Origin: Kitasatospora sp. NBC_01250
Lineage (GTDB): Bacteria; Actinomycetota; Actinomycetes; Streptomycetales; Streptomycetaceae
Direction of reading: 5' to 3'
Assembly (NCBI RefSeq): GCF_036226465.1
Contig: NZ_CP108476.1
Coordinates: 5,084,001 to 5,148,000 of the forward strand
Length of the DNA: 64,000 nucleotides
Positions 15,611-24,020 of the stretch are shown in pieces. Positions within the stretch are counted from its first letter, which is position 1. The number at the start of each line of letters is the position of its first letter. The notes beneath the pieces were generated by a model. That model was not told where the DNA came from and did no database searches. It saw only the letters and a program-made list of their open reading frames with translations. A program made the translations under genes and the position numbers.

Positions 15611-17143
15611 TCAGTGCTCGGCCGGCTCGCCGCCCGGCCCGCTCGGCGGCCGGGGCGCGCCCGGCATCCGGATGACCGCCAGCGCCCCCGGCCCGCCGTC
15701 CTGGGCCGGTCCCAGCGCCACCTGGCCGCCGGAGTCCTGGACGGTCTGCGCCACGATCGACAGCCCGAGGCCCGAGCCGGGCAGCTGCCGGGAGGACGGG
15801 GAGCGCCAGAACCGGTCGAAGACGTACTGCAGCTCGTCGACCGGGATGCCGGGCCCGCGGTCGCGCACGGTCAGCCGGCCCTCGCGCAGCTCGACGTCGA
15901 TCGAGCCGGCCGGCGGGCTGTACTTCACGGCGTTGTCCAGCAGGTTCATCACGGCCCGCTCCAGCGCGGCGGCGTCGGCCCGCGCGTACCAGGGCTCCAG
16001 CACCACGTTGAAGGTCAGCCCGGGACCGCGCAGCTTGCCCCGGTCCACGGCGCGCTGGGTGATGTCGTGGAACGCGACGGTGGCCACGTTCTGCCCGGGG
16101 CGCGGCGAGTCGGGCCGGGAGAGCTGCAGCAGGTCGCCGATGAGCAGGGTGAGTTCCTGCATCTGCGCCTTCATGTTGCCCAGCAGCTTGGTGCGGGTGG
16201 CGGGCGGCAGCGGGCGACCGGTGGAGTCGCTGCGGATCATCAGGTCGACGTTGGTGCGCAGCGAGGTGAGCGGGGTGCGCAGCTCGTGCCCGGCGTCGGC
16301 GATCAGCCGGGTCTGCCGTTCGCGGGAGTTGGCCAGCGCGGTGCTCATCGAGTTGAAGGAGTCGGAGAGCCGGGCGATCTCGTCGTTGCCGTGCACCGGG
16401 ATGGTGGTGCCGACCTCCTCGGTGCGGGCGATGTGCTCGACCAGGTCGGTGAGGTCGTGCACCGGCTTGAGCGCGGCGCGGGCCACGATGCGGCCGGTGA
16501 TGCCGGCCACGGCCACGCCTATGGCGGCCACGCCCGCGAGCAGGAAGGCCAGTTGCTGCAGCGAGTGGTCGACGTCGGTGAGCGGCGAGGCGAGCAGCAT
16601 CACCATGTCCTGGCCGGAGGCCCGGTCCACGTAGTGGGTGACCCGGATCATGGCCGGTGTGCCGTCGGTGAAGTGGCCCTGCCGGAAGTTGCCCTGGTTC
16701 GGGGGCAGGTTGAGCACGTCGTAGTCGGAGGGGGCCACCACGATGGCGCGGTTGGCGCCCAGGCTCAGGCAGACGCTGGTGCTGCCGGCGGGCAGGTACT
16801 CCGAGTCGCCGCCGCGGCCCGGCCCGGGGAAGGGCCCGTTGGGATGAGCCGCCTCCCACTCCGTGTTCGCCGTCTTGACCTGGGTCAGCGCCCCGGGGGC
16901 GGTGGTCGCGCAGCTCGGCAGGGTGTGGGTGAACGGCACCGAAGGCAGCGGCACGTTGGAGAGCTGGACCCGCTGGAGGTCGTAGAGCTTCTCCTGGACG
17001 ATGAACCAGGCGGCCACCGAGCACATCGCGATCGCCAGCGCGACCGCCACCGAAGCCATGATGGCCAGCCGGCTGCGCAGCGACCTGCCCCGGTACCACC
17101 CCTTCATCCGTCCCCGCCCCCGTGCTCCTGCCTTGCGCGCCAT
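15611..17143 (-). CDS. cssS: Two-component sensor histidine kinase (CssS-like)
   Basis: This 510-residue membrane kinase has two transmembrane helices (about 25-48 and 198-220) that enclose an external sensor domain of about 150 residues. HAMP (220-275), the HisKA helix with His286 in DAGHELRTP and an HATPase domain with DRGPGIP and GSGLGLSIV follow. It starts five bases after the response-regulator stop, so the two are one operon. With an HtrA-type protease gene upstream, the arrangement matches the CssRS secretion-stress system of streptomycetes and resembles mycobacterial MprAB-PepD. The symbol is by synteny, not by a search. Confidence 0.85.
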   Translation of the reverse strand: MARKAGARGRGRMKGWYRGRSLRSRLAIMASVAVALAIAMCSVAAWFIVQEKLYDLQRVQLSNVPLPSVPFTHTLPSCATTAPGALTQVKTANTEWEAAHPNGPFPGPGRGGDSEYLPAGSTSVCLSLGANRAIVVAPSDYDVLNLPPNQGNFRQGHFTDGTPAMIRVTHYVDRASGQDMVMLLASPLTDVDHSLQQLAFLLAGVAAIGVAVAGITGRIVARAALKPVHDLTDLVEHIARTEEVGTTIPVHGNDEIARLSDSFNSMSTALANSRERQTRLIADAGHELRTPLTSLRTNVDLMIRSDSTGRPLPPATRTKLLGNMKAQMQELTLLIGDLLQLSRPDSPRPGQNVATVAFHDITQRAVDRGKLRGPGLTFNVVLEPWYARADAAALERAVMNLLDNAVKYSPPAGSIDVELREGRLTVRDRGPGIPVDELQYVFDRFWRSPSSRQLPGSGLGLSIVAQTVQDSGGQVALGPAQDGGPGALAVIRMPGAPRPPSGPGGEPAEH

Positions 17144-17148
17144 GATTC

Positions 17149-17919
17149 TCAGGCCGTCGCCCCGCTGGGCGCGCGCAGAGCGTAGCCCACTCCGCGCACG
17201 GTCTGGATCAGGCGCGGCATGCCGCCCTGCTCGGTCTTGCGGCGCAGGTACATCACGTAGACGTCGAGCGAGTTGGAGGAGGGCTCGAAGTCGAAGCCCC
17301 AGACCGCCTTGAGGATCTGCTCGCGGGTCAGCACCTGGCGCGGGTGGGCCAGGAACATCTCCAGCAGCATGAACTCGGTGCGGGTCAGCTCCACCGGACG
17401 GCCGTCGCGGGTCACCTCGCGGGTGGCGGTGTTCATCCGCAGGTCGGCGAAGGCGAGCACCTCGGAGTCGTCCTCGACGGCGGTGGCCCGGGCGGCCGCC
17501 TCGGTGGCGAGGGCGTTGCGGCGCAGCAGCGCGCGGACCCGGGCGAGCAGCTCGTCCAGCTCGAAGGGCTTGGCGAGGTAGTCGTCGGCGCCCACGTCCA
17601 GGCCGGTGACCCGGTCGCCGACGGCGTCGCGGGCGGTGAGCATCAGGACGGGCGCGGTGTCCCCGCGCGAGCGCATCCGGCGCACGGCGGTCAGGCCGTC
17701 CATCCGGGGCATCATGATGTCGAGCAGCACCAGGTCGGGCTGGTCGCGCTCGACGGCCTCCAGTGCCTCGTAGCCGTCGGTGGCGGTGGTGACCTCGTAA
17801 CCCTCGAAGGCGAGGCTGCTCTCCAGCGCGTCGCGCAGCGCGGGTTCGTCGTCGACCACGAGCAGGCGCGCGGCGGTCGGCTGCTCAGCAGGGGTGCGGT
17901 CGTCGGCGGGGGGAGTCAT
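17149..17919 (-). CDS. cssR: OmpR-family response regulator (CssR-like)
   Basis: This 256-residue protein has a receiver domain (about 17-132) with acidic pocket VVDDE, phosphoacceptor Asp67 in LLDIMMPRMDG, Thr in MLTARD and Lys in LAKPFE. A winged-helix DNA-binding domain with the recognition region SLDVYVMYLRRK follows. All phosphorylation residues are intact, unlike in GlnR further along. ATG 17919 is chosen; an upstream ATG at 17961 lacks a ribosome site. It should be phosphorylated by the kinase encoded next and probably controls the HtrA-type protease gene upstream and other secretion-stress genes. Confidence 0.88.
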   Translation of the reverse strand: MTPPADDRTPAEQPTAARLLVVDDEPALRDALESSLAFEGYEVTTATDGYEALEAVERDQPDLVLLDIMMPRMDGLTAVRRMRSRGDTAPVLMLTARDAVGDRVTGLDVGADDYLAKPFELDELLARVRALLRRNALATEAAARATAVEDDSEVLAFADLRMNTATREVTRDGRPVELTRTEFMLLEMFLAHPRQVLTREQILKAVWGFDFEPSSNSLDVYVMYLRRKTEQGGMPRLIQTVRGVGYALRAPSGATA

Positions 17920-18050
17920 CGGCGGTGTGGCCCTCTCTGGGTCTGGAAGGGGTCTAGCCATTGTGCGGGTTCGGGCGGGGTGACCGGGCGCACCCGGGGT
18001 GAGCCGGGATGCCCGGCGTCGCGCGCCTGGCGGGAATTGTGAGACACGGC

Positions 18051-19223
18051 CTAGAGCGTCTGGCCGGCCTGCATCTTCGGCAGGACCTGCTTGACGGCGT
18101 TGATCGGGATCGCGAAGCCGAGGCCCACGCTGCCGGCCTGGCTGCTGCTGCTGGAGCTGCTTCCGCTGCCGGAGTACATCGCCGAGTTGATCCCGATCAC
18201 CTGGCCGGCCGAGTTGATCAGCGGGCCGCCGGAGTTGCCGGGGTTGAGTGCGGCGTCGGTCTGCAGCGCCGAGTAGGTCGCGCTGTCGGAGGAGGAGCCG
18301 GACCCGGAGCCGGAGCCGAGGGACGGGCCGTTGCCGCCGTAACCGGGGAAGTACGGGTAGCCGAAGCCGCCGTTGCCGCGCGTGGTGGTCTCGTCCACCT
18401 GCACGGTGACCTGGCGGTTCTTGGCGCTGATGATGCCGGAGGTGACGGTGCCGGTCAGGCCGTCGGGGTTGCCGATGGCCACCACCGGGTCGCCGACCGA
18501 GAGCGCGTCGGAGTCGCCGAAGGCCACCGGGGTCAGGCCGCTGGCGCCGCTCGCGGTGATCACCGCGACGTCCATCGACTTGTCGCTGCCGGTGACCGTG
18601 GCGCTGGTCTTGCTGCCGTTCTGGTACATCACGGTGATCGTGCCGTCCTGGCTGACGGCGCCGGCGATCACGTGGTAGTTGGTGAGGATCTGCCCGTTCG
18701 CGGTCAGGATGACACCGGTGCCGGTCGCGGTGCCGGAGTTGGTCTGCACGGTGATCTGGACGACGCTGGGGGAGAGGTTGGCGGCGATGGCGGCGACGTT
18801 CGCGGTGCCGTCGGACTTCGCGGCCACCGGGCTGACCAGGGTGGTCGAGCTCGCGGTGGTGCTGCTGCTGTGCCGGGCGTCGGCGACCGCGCCGCCGGCC
18901 AGGCCGCCGAGGACCGCGGCGACCGCCGCGACGGCGGTGACCAGGGCGAGCCGGCCGCGCAGGAAGCCGCTGCGGGCCCTGTGCGCGGGGCCGGCGGGCT
19001 CGGGCGCCTGGCCGAGCAGGGTGGGCGGCGGTCCGTAGTACGGGGGCTGGCCGCCGGCGTCCGCGCCGGGGTAGTCGGGGCCGGCGGTGTACACCGGCTC
19101 GCCCGGGTAGCCGGGGGTGACCGGGAAGACCGTGGTGTCCTCGTGAGCGGTGGGTGCTCCGGCCGGCTTCGGCGGGAGCGGATACCCCGACTCATCTGCG
19201 GTGGTGCGGTACTGGTCGCTCAT
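18051..19223 (-). CDS. HtrA-type serine protease without a PDZ domain
   Basis: This 390-residue membrane-anchored trypsin-like protease has a Pro/Tyr-rich cytoplasmic tail of about 85 residues and a transmembrane helix (about 90-112). The S1C protease domain has the triad His184 (NYHVI), Asp218 (DVAVI) and Ser331 (GNSGGPL). HtrA proteins degrade or refold damaged exported proteins. The protein stops about 20 residues after the last protease strand, where a PDZ domain would normally begin. A Ser/Gly-rich insert (about 285-315) sits in the loop before the catalytic serine. Order protease-regulator-kinase on one strand supports control by the neighbouring CssRS-like pair. Confidence 0.88.
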   Translation of the reverse strand: MSDQYRTTADESGYPLPPKPAGAPTAHEDTTVFPVTPGYPGEPVYTAGPDYPGADAGGQPPYYGPPPTLLGQAPEPAGPAHRARSGFLRGRLALVTAVAAVAAVLGGLAGGAVADARHSSSTTASSTTLVSPVAAKSDGTANVAAIAANLSPSVVQITVQTNSGTATGTGVILTANGQILTNYHVIAGAVSQDGTITVMYQNGSKTSATVTGSDKSMDVAVITASGASGLTPVAFGDSDALSVGDPVVAIGNPDGLTGTVTSGIISAKNRQVTVQVDETTTRGNGGFGYPYFPGYGGNGPSLGSGSGSGSSSDSATYSALQTDAALNPGNSGGPLINSAGQVIGINSAMYSGSGSSSSSSSQAGSVGLGFAIPINAVKQVLPKMQAGQTL

Positions 19224-19244
19224 GGACCAAACCGTCCGCCCGGG

Positions 19245-19261
19245 GCATGAAGAATGGATGA
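19245..19261 (-). promoter_or_regulatory. Direct repeat G[C/G]ATGA upstream of the HtrA-type gene
   Basis: GCATGA (19245-19250) and GGATGA (19256-19261) recur with an 11-bp period, one helical turn, 22-38 bases before the protease start codon. OmpR-family regulators bind such spaced direct repeats, so this is a candidate site for the adjacent response regulator. Two short units are weak evidence. Confidence 0.3.
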
Positions 19262-19312
19262 GAGTCGAGTCAGAACGCCCAGAGAAGCCCGTTGACTTCT
19301 CATAAAGGCGAG

Positions 19313-20365
19313 CTACCCTGCGGACCCCGTGTCCTCACCCGGGCAGCCGCAGGAACGCCGCACCACCAGCCGCGAGGGGAACTTGCGCACCCGCTCGGTG
19401 CCGGAGCCCGGCACCATCAGCGAGTCGTCCAGGACCAGCTCCACCGCCGCGCGGGCCATCGCCTCGCGCTCGCTGGCCACCGTGGTCAGCGGCGGGTCGG
19501 CCAGCGCCGCCTCGGGGATGTCGTCGAAGCCCGCCACCGCGAGGTCCTCGGGGACCCGCAGGCCCAGCTCGCGGGCGGCCCGCAGCACGCCGATCGCCTG
19601 GTCGTCGGTGGAGCAGAAGACGGCCGGCGGCCGGTTCGGCGAGCGCAGCAGCTCCAGCGCCACCTCGTAGGCGCCGTAGCGGTGGAAGGGCGCGTCGATC
19701 AGATGCTGGTCGGCCGGCAGCTCGTGGGCGTCCATGGCCCGCTGCCAGCCCTCGACGTGGTCGATCACCGGGTCGCCGGGCGCGGGGGACTCCACCGGGC
19801 CGCCGAAGCAGGCCACGTACGGATGGCCGTGCTCCTCCAGCAGGTGGCGCACGGCCAGCTCGGCGCCGCCGACGTCGTCGGTCACCACCGAAACGTCGTC
19901 GATCGCGTCGGGGCGGCGGTGCAGCAGCACCACCTTGGCGCCCTCCATCGCGGCGAACTCCTTGGCGGCGCGCTGCGGGGCACCCTGGCTGACCAGGATC
20001 AGGCCGGAGACCCGCATCCCGAGGAAGGCCTGGATGTAGTGCATCTCGCGGTCGTCGGCGTAGTCGGAGTTGCCGATCAGCACGAGCTTGCCGCGGTCGG
20101 AGGCGGCGCGTTCGACGGCGTGCGCCATCTCGGCGAAGAAGGGCTGCCGGGCGTCCGGCACGATCATGCCGATCAGGTTGGTGCGCCGGGAGGCCATCGC
20201 CTGGGCGACGCTGTTCGGCCGGTAGCCGAGCTGCTCGATCGCGGCGAGCACCCGCTCCTTGGTCGCGGGCGCGACCGGGCGCGGGCCATCGTTGATGACA
20301 TAGCTGACGACCGCGGTCGAGGTCCCAGCCAGTCGAGCTACGTCGTCACGCGTCACCTTGGCCAC
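19313..20365 (-). CDS. LacI-family transcriptional regulator
   Basis: This 350-residue repressor has the LacI helix-turn-helix at the N-terminus (VTRDDVARLAGTSTAVVSYV), the hinge helix (NSVAQAMASRRT) and a periplasmic-binding-protein-like effector domain starting NLIGMIVPDARQPFF. The effector is unknown. It lies between glnR and the HtrA-type gene on the same strand, 86 bases from glnR, and no sugar-transport genes are next to it, so it may act at a distance or on itself. GAGAAG/CTTCTC arms (19282-19301) just beyond its stop could form a weak hairpin. Confidence 0.9.
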   Translation of the reverse strand: MAKVTRDDVARLAGTSTAVVSYVINDGPRPVAPATKERVLAAIEQLGYRPNSVAQAMASRRTNLIGMIVPDARQPFFAEMAHAVERAASDRGKLVLIGNSDYADDREMHYIQAFLGMRVSGLILVSQGAPQRAAKEFAAMEGAKVVLLHRRPDAIDDVSVVTDDVGGAELAVRHLLEEHGHPYVACFGGPVESPAPGDPVIDHVEGWQRAMDAHELPADQHLIDAPFHRYGAYEVALELLRSPNRPPAVFCSTDDQAIGVLRAARELGLRVPEDLAVAGFDDIPEAALADPPLTTVASEREAMARAAVELVLDDSLMVPGSGTERVRKFPSRLVVRRSCGCPGEDTGSAG

Positions 20366-20451
20366 GCAGGGAGTCTACGCGTGTTGTCCAGCCCCCCAGC
20401 GGGGCGGTCCCGCCGGGAGGCCGGGACGACACGCGCGGCACTAGGCACGGC

Positions 20452-21201
20452 CTAACGCGCGGCGGCCGGGTCGGTCACGGGCTGCTCGAAGTCGCTCGGG
20501 GCGCCGCCGCGCTCGCCCTTCTCGCCCTGCGCGGGCATCACGAAGCGGTAGCCGACGTTGCGCACGGTGCCGATCAGCTGCTCGTGCTCGACCCCGAGCT
20601 TGGCCCGCAGCCGCCGCACGTGCACGTCCACGGTGCGGGTGCCGCCGAAGTAGTCGTAGCCCCAGACCTCCTGCAGCAGCTGGGCCCGGGTGAAGACCCG
20701 GCCCGGGTGCTGGGCGAGGTACTTGAGCAGCTCGAACTCCTTGAAGGTGAGGTCGAGCACCCGTCCCTTGAGCTTGGCCGAGTAGGTGGCCTCGTCCACG
20801 GTCAGGTCGCCGTTGCGGATCTCGGTGGGGCTCTCGTCGGTGGTCACCTGCTGCTGGCGGCCCACCGCCAGGCGCAGCCGGGCCTCCACCTCGGCGGGGC
20901 CCGCGGTGTCCAGCAGCACGTCGTCGATCCCCCACTCGGCGGTGACCGCCGCCAGTCCGCCCTCGGTGACCACCAGGAGCAGGGGGGCGCTGACGCCGGT
21001 GGAGCGCAGCAGCTGGCACAGGCTGCGGATCTGTGGCAGGTCGCGCCGGCCGTCGACCAGTATCACGTCGGCGCTGGGCGTATCGACCAGCGCGGACCCC
21101 TCGGCCGGGGCCACCCGCACCTGGTGCAGCAGCAGTCCAAGGGCCGGCAGCACCTCCGCCGATGGCTGCAGTGCGTTGGTGAGCAGGAGGAGAGAACTCA
21201 T
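20452..21201 (-). CDS. glnR: Orphan OmpR-family nitrogen regulator GlnR
   Basis: This 249-residue regulator starts MSSLLLLTNALQPS, the signature beginning of actinobacterial GlnR, and carries a winged-helix output domain with FGGTRTVDVHVRRLRAK. The receiver-like domain lacks the normal acidic pocket and phosphorylation set, as known for GlnR, which works as a homodimer without a cognate kinase. GlnR controls ammonium uptake, glutamine synthetase and nitrate/nitrite genes. ATG 21201 has a purine-rich ribosome site; an upstream in-frame ATG would add 30 unrelated residues. I recall the neighbourhood (protease, LacI, GlnR) as the same around S. coelicolor glnR. Confidence 0.95.
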   Translation of the reverse strand: MSSLLLLTNALQPSAEVLPALGLLLHQVRVAPAEGSALVDTPSADVILVDGRRDLPQIRSLCQLLRSTGVSAPLLLVVTEGGLAAVTAEWGIDDVLLDTAGPAEVEARLRLAVGRQQQVTTDESPTEIRNGDLTVDEATYSAKLKGRVLDLTFKEFELLKYLAQHPGRVFTRAQLLQEVWGYDYFGGTRTVDVHVRRLRAKLGVEHEQLIGTVRNVGYRFVMPAQGEKGERGGAPSDFEQPVTDPAAAR

Positions 21202-21520
21202 ACCCGGGTCGTCCTCTTTTCTTCGCCGCGTGGTGTTTCTCCGCGTGGGCTGCCACTCGCAAGGACGTCCGGTTCGGAGCCCTGAAAGCACAAAAGGACC
21301 CGGGGGCGACTCTGCCCGGATCCCTTACGCCTTGAGAATAGCCCAACGGACCCGGTCGGCGAAGGGGCCACCAGGCGTGATCAAGGTCGCGTTCACGGCC
21401 GTGCGCCCGGGGTACGACCGTGCTGGCCTGCGCGATTCCCGGTCGGTCGGGGGCGCGGGCCATCATGGAGCACGGCACCGACCGGCACACGTATGTGTAC
21501 ACCTTCGAGAAGGGGCCGCC
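21202..21520. other. Divergent intergenic region between glnR and the MoaD-like gene
   Basis: This 319-base region should contain the promoters of both genes. Visible elements are a CGCGTGG word repeated near 21229-21248 and a small inverted repeat ACAC-GTAT-GTGT (21487-21498) 23 bases before the MoaD-like start. Neither matches an operator I know. No gene is apparent. Confidence 0.4.
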
Positions 21521-21811
21521 ATGACCGCGACCACCGAGCCCTCCACCACCGTGGTGACCGGGACGATCCGCTACTGGGCCGCCGCGAAGGCCGAGGCGGG
21601 CGTCGCCGAGGAGCCGTACCGGGCGGCCAGCCTCGCCGAGGCGCTGGCCCAGGCGAGGGCGCGGCACGCCGAGCGGTCGGCCTTCGTCCGCCTGCTGGGC
21701 ATCTGTTCCTACCTGGTGGACAGCGCGCCGGTGGGCGGGCGCGACCACGCCACCGTCGAGCTGACCGAGGGCGGCACCGTCGAGGTGCTGCCGCCGTTCG
21801 CCGGGGGCTGA
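21521..21811 (+). CDS. MoaD/ThiS-family small sulfur-carrier-like protein
   Basis: This 96-residue ubiquitin-fold protein has the expected strand order and ends in VEVLPPFAGG. The C-terminal Gly-Gly is the feature that MoaD and ThiS proteins use as a thiocarboxylate to carry sulfur into molybdopterin or thiamine. ATG 21521 has a GAGAAGGGG ribosome site. No moaE or thi genes adjoin it, but a rhodanese and other sulfur genes follow within 1.7 kb, so a role in sulfur transfer is plausible though not shown. Confidence 0.8.
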   Translation: MTATTEPSTTVVTGTIRYWAAAKAEAGVAEEPYRAASLAEALAQARARHAERSAFVRLLGICSYLVDSAPVGGRDHATVELTEGGTVEVLPPFAGG

Positions 21812-21964
21812 GCGGGACGCCGGGTGGCATCCGGCGGCCGGGGGCGGGGCCGGTGCCCCGGCTCCGGCGGCCGGGCATCGAGCGGTTGTTCGGAACCAAG
21901 GGTGGTGTCGGATCGTCGTATCGCGGTAGACGACCAGGACCGGAACCGACGGGGAGAGTGTGCG

Positions 21965-22657
21965 ATGCGCAGCTGGATCAAGGCGGTCATCGCCGTCGCG
22001 GTGCTGGCCGGCCTGCTGGTGGGCGCCGACCGGATCGCGGTGGTGGTGGCGCAGAACGAGGCGGCGGACAAGCTGGCGGGCCACCAGGGCATCACCGGCA
22101 AGCCCTCGGTCTCCATCGGCGACTTCCCGTTCCTGACCGACCTGATCGACCGCAAGGTCGACGACCTGCACATCTCGGCCTCGGCGGTGCAGCTGAGCGG
22201 CGCCGGTCAGAGCTTCCAACTGAGCGACTTCGCGGCCGATCTGAAGGGTGTTCGGATCAGCGGTGACGAGAACTCCGCGACGGTGGACTCGGGCACCGGC
22301 ACCGGGAGGATCAGCTACCAGCAGGTGCAGACCCTGCTCGACCTCGATTCCCGGATGTCGCTCGGCTACGGCGGTCCCGGCCAGGTCAAGGTGAGCGCCT
22401 CGATGCTGGGGCAGAAGATCAGCGCCACGGTCAAGCTGCGCACCGAGGGCAACAAGGTGCTGGTGGACAGCGTGGGCGAGCTGTCCGGGCTGGGCGCGCT
22501 GCCGGGGATCGGCTCGGCGGTCGACTCGGCGATCGGCACCCGGAGCTTCACCCTGCAGGGCATGCCGGTGGGCCTCGACCTGGACCAGGTCACCCCGGAG
22601 CCGGACGGCCTGGCGCTGAAGTTCGGCGGCTCCCACGTCCGGCTGTCCAACAGCTGA
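21965..22657 (+). CDS. LmeA/DUF2993-family lipid-binding protein
   Basis: This 230-residue protein has one N-terminal hydrophobic anchor or signal (about residues 6-28) and an external domain with the DUF2993 (LmeA) pattern of repeated amphipathic strands, including RKVDDLHISASAVQLSG. The mycobacterial family member LmeA binds phospholipid and supports lipomannan extension; streptomycete roles are unknown. ATG 21965 is preceded by GGGGAGAG. It sits alone between the MoaD-like gene and the sulfur locus. Confidence 0.8.
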   Translation: MRSWIKAVIAVAVLAGLLVGADRIAVVVAQNEAADKLAGHQGITGKPSVSIGDFPFLTDLIDRKVDDLHISASAVQLSGAGQSFQLSDFAADLKGVRISGDENSATVDSGTGTGRISYQQVQTLLDLDSRMSLGYGGPGQVKVSASMLGQKISATVKLRTEGNKVLVDSVGELSGLGALPGIGSAVDSAIGTRSFTLQGMPVGLDLDQVTPEPDGLALKFGGSHVRLSNS

Positions 22658-22705
22658 TCCTTGGGGGCGGGCCGCGGGGCAGGGCACGGGCAAGCGCGGG
22701 TCAAA

Positions 22706-22740
22706 TCTCACTATTCGACCATTTTAGTCTCGCCATTCGA
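22706..22740 (+). promoter_or_regulatory. Pair of 13-base direct repeats upstream of the sulfur-locus promoter
   Basis: TCTCACTATTCGA (22706-22718) and TCTCGCCATTCGA (22728-22740) match at 11 of 13 bases and are 22 bp apart, two helical turns. They end seven bases before the -35 box of the leader-peptide promoter, the position of an activator site. A third copy lies further downstream at 23016-23028. The binding protein is unknown; a sulfur or cysteine regulator is the natural suspect. Confidence 0.55.
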
Positions 22741-22747
22741 TACGCTG

Positions 22748-22777
22748 ATGACAGGGGCGGGCCCGGCTCCCTAGCAT
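22748..22777 (+). promoter_or_regulatory. Sigma-70-type promoter of the leader peptide and rhodanese gene
   Basis: -35 ATGACA (22748-22753, five of six) and -10 TAGCAT (22772-22777) are 18 bp apart. The leader ATG is only seven bases after the -10, so transcription should begin at or beside the start codon and the leader mRNA would be leaderless. Confidence 0.7.
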
Positions 22778-22784
22778 CGTCCCC

Positions 22785-22865
22785 ATGAAGCGACAGGCGG
22801 ATCTCACGAAGCGGCGGGCGGTGGACCTCTGCCGCGTGGCCGCCTGCCTGTGTCGAATGCGCTAG
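22785..22865 (+). CDS. Cysteine-rich leader peptide of the sulfur locus
   Basis: This 26-residue ORF begins MKRQADLTKRRAVDL and ends in a cysteine cluster LCRVAACLCR (Cys16, 21, 23). Streptomycete genomes carry nearly identical tiny peptides before sulfur-assimilation genes. In actinobacteria, Cys-rich leader ORFs are known to sense cysteine by ribosome stalling, which alters folding or translation of the downstream message. The peptide would be translated from a leaderless transcript. The rhodanese gene starts 274 bases after its stop. Its role here is inferred from sequence and place; the peptide identity itself is convincing. Confidence 0.85.
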   Translation: MKRQADLTKRRAVDLCRVAACLCRMR

Positions 22866-23015
22866 TAGGCAGCCGGCTCCGGCAGAATCGACCTGCTGCC
22901 ACGCCCGTTCTTCCGGCCCGACCAGGCACTTCCCGTCTGCGGCCGCCCCTTGAAAACCCGCCTCGCGGCGCCCTTGCCCCAGCTTTCGGGCCGGGACCCT
23001 GCATCCTCTGCTTCG

Positions 23016-23028
23016 TCCCACTATTCGG
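23016..23028 (+). promoter_or_regulatory. Third copy of the sulfur-locus repeat
   Basis: TCCCACTATTCGG matches the upstream repeat TCTCACTATTCGA at 11 of 13 bases, in the same orientation, between the leader peptide and the rhodanese gene and about 110 bases before the latter. It may mark a second regulated promoter or an RNA-level element. Confidence 0.4.
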
Positions 23029-23139
23029 ACTGATTTTCGGACATCTTCGACGATCGGCCCGGGACCGGCGACCCGGAGCCCGCAGCGCGCCGCCCGGCAC
23101 CCTCACCTTCCGCCAACCGCCCCCGGATGGAGACACATC

Positions 23140-23979
23140 ATGAGCCGCAGCGACGTCCTGGTCGACGCCGACTGGGTCCAGGCCCACCTGGACGACGCCA
23201 AGGTCGTCCTGGTCGAGGTCGACGAGGACACCTCCGCGTACGACAAGAACCACATCAGGAACGCCGTCCGGATCGACTGGAAGAAGGACCTCCAGGACCC
23301 GGTGCGCCGCGACTTCGTCGACCAGGCCGGCTTCGAGGCGCTGCTGAGCGCCAAGGGCATCGCCAACGACGACACCGTGGTGCTCTACGGCGGCAACAAC
23401 AACTGGTTCGCCTCGTACGCCTTCTGGTACTTCAAGCTGTACGGCCACGGCGACGTCCGCCTGCTGGACGGCGGCCGCAAGAAGTGGGAGCTGGACTCGC
23501 GCGACCTGGTCGACGGCTCCGAGGTCCCCAGCCGCCCGGCCACCGAGTACAAGGCGCAGGCCCAGAACACCGCGATCCGCGCCTTCCGCGACGACGTGGT
23601 CGCCGCCATCGGCACCACGAACCTGGTCGACGTGCGCTCGCCCGACGAGTTCTCCGGCCGCCTGCTCGCCCCGGCCCACCTGCCGCAGGAGCAGTCGCAG
23701 CGCCCCGGCCACGTGCCCAGCGCCCGCAACATCCCGTGGTCGAAGAACGCCAACGACGACGGCACCTTCAAGTCCGACGACGAGCTGCGCGCGCTCTACG
23801 CGCAGGAGGGCGTCGACCTGTCCAAGGACACCATCGCCTACTGCCGGATCGGCGAGCGCTCGGCGCTCACCTGGTTCGTGCTGCACCAGCTGCTCGGCCA
23901 GGAGAACGTCCGCAACTACGACGGTTCGTGGACCGAGTACGGCAGCCTGGTGGGCGTGCCGATCGAGATCGGCGCCTGA
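23140..23979 (+). CDS. Thiosulfate sulfurtransferase (tandem rhodanese)
   Basis: This 279-residue protein has two rhodanese domains (about 1-125 and 140-279). The active Cys235 lies in the loop CRIGERSALTW, the CRIGER form of actinobacterial thiosulfate sulfurtransferases (often called CysA or SseA). The enzyme passes sulfane sulfur from thiosulfate to cyanide or other thiophilic acceptors. A Cys-leader peptide precedes it and a DUF1416 gene follows 41 bases later, a combination I recall from other streptomycetes and mycobacteria. Regulation by cysteine through the leader is likely. Confidence 0.9.
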   Translation: MSRSDVLVDADWVQAHLDDAKVVLVEVDEDTSAYDKNHIRNAVRIDWKKDLQDPVRRDFVDQAGFEALLSAKGIANDDTVVLYGGNNNWFASYAFWYFKLYGHGDVRLLDGGRKKWELDSRDLVDGSEVPSRPATEYKAQAQNTAIRAFRDDVVAAIGTTNLVDVRSPDEFSGRLLAPAHLPQEQSQRPGHVPSARNIPWSKNANDDGTFKSDDELRALYAQEGVDLSKDTIAYCRIGERSALTWFVLHQLLGQENVRNYDGSWTEYGSLVGVPIEIGA

Positions 23980-24020
23980 CCGGCACCGCGCCGTACCCGA
24001 GCAACGAGGAGACAGACGAC

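Noticed and set aside
19292..19319. TTGACT and TACCCT on the plus strand resembling a promoter antisense to the LacI gene
   Set aside because: The spacing is 16 bp and no gene or RNA is evident downstream. The likely use of this DNA is the minus-strand gap between two genes.
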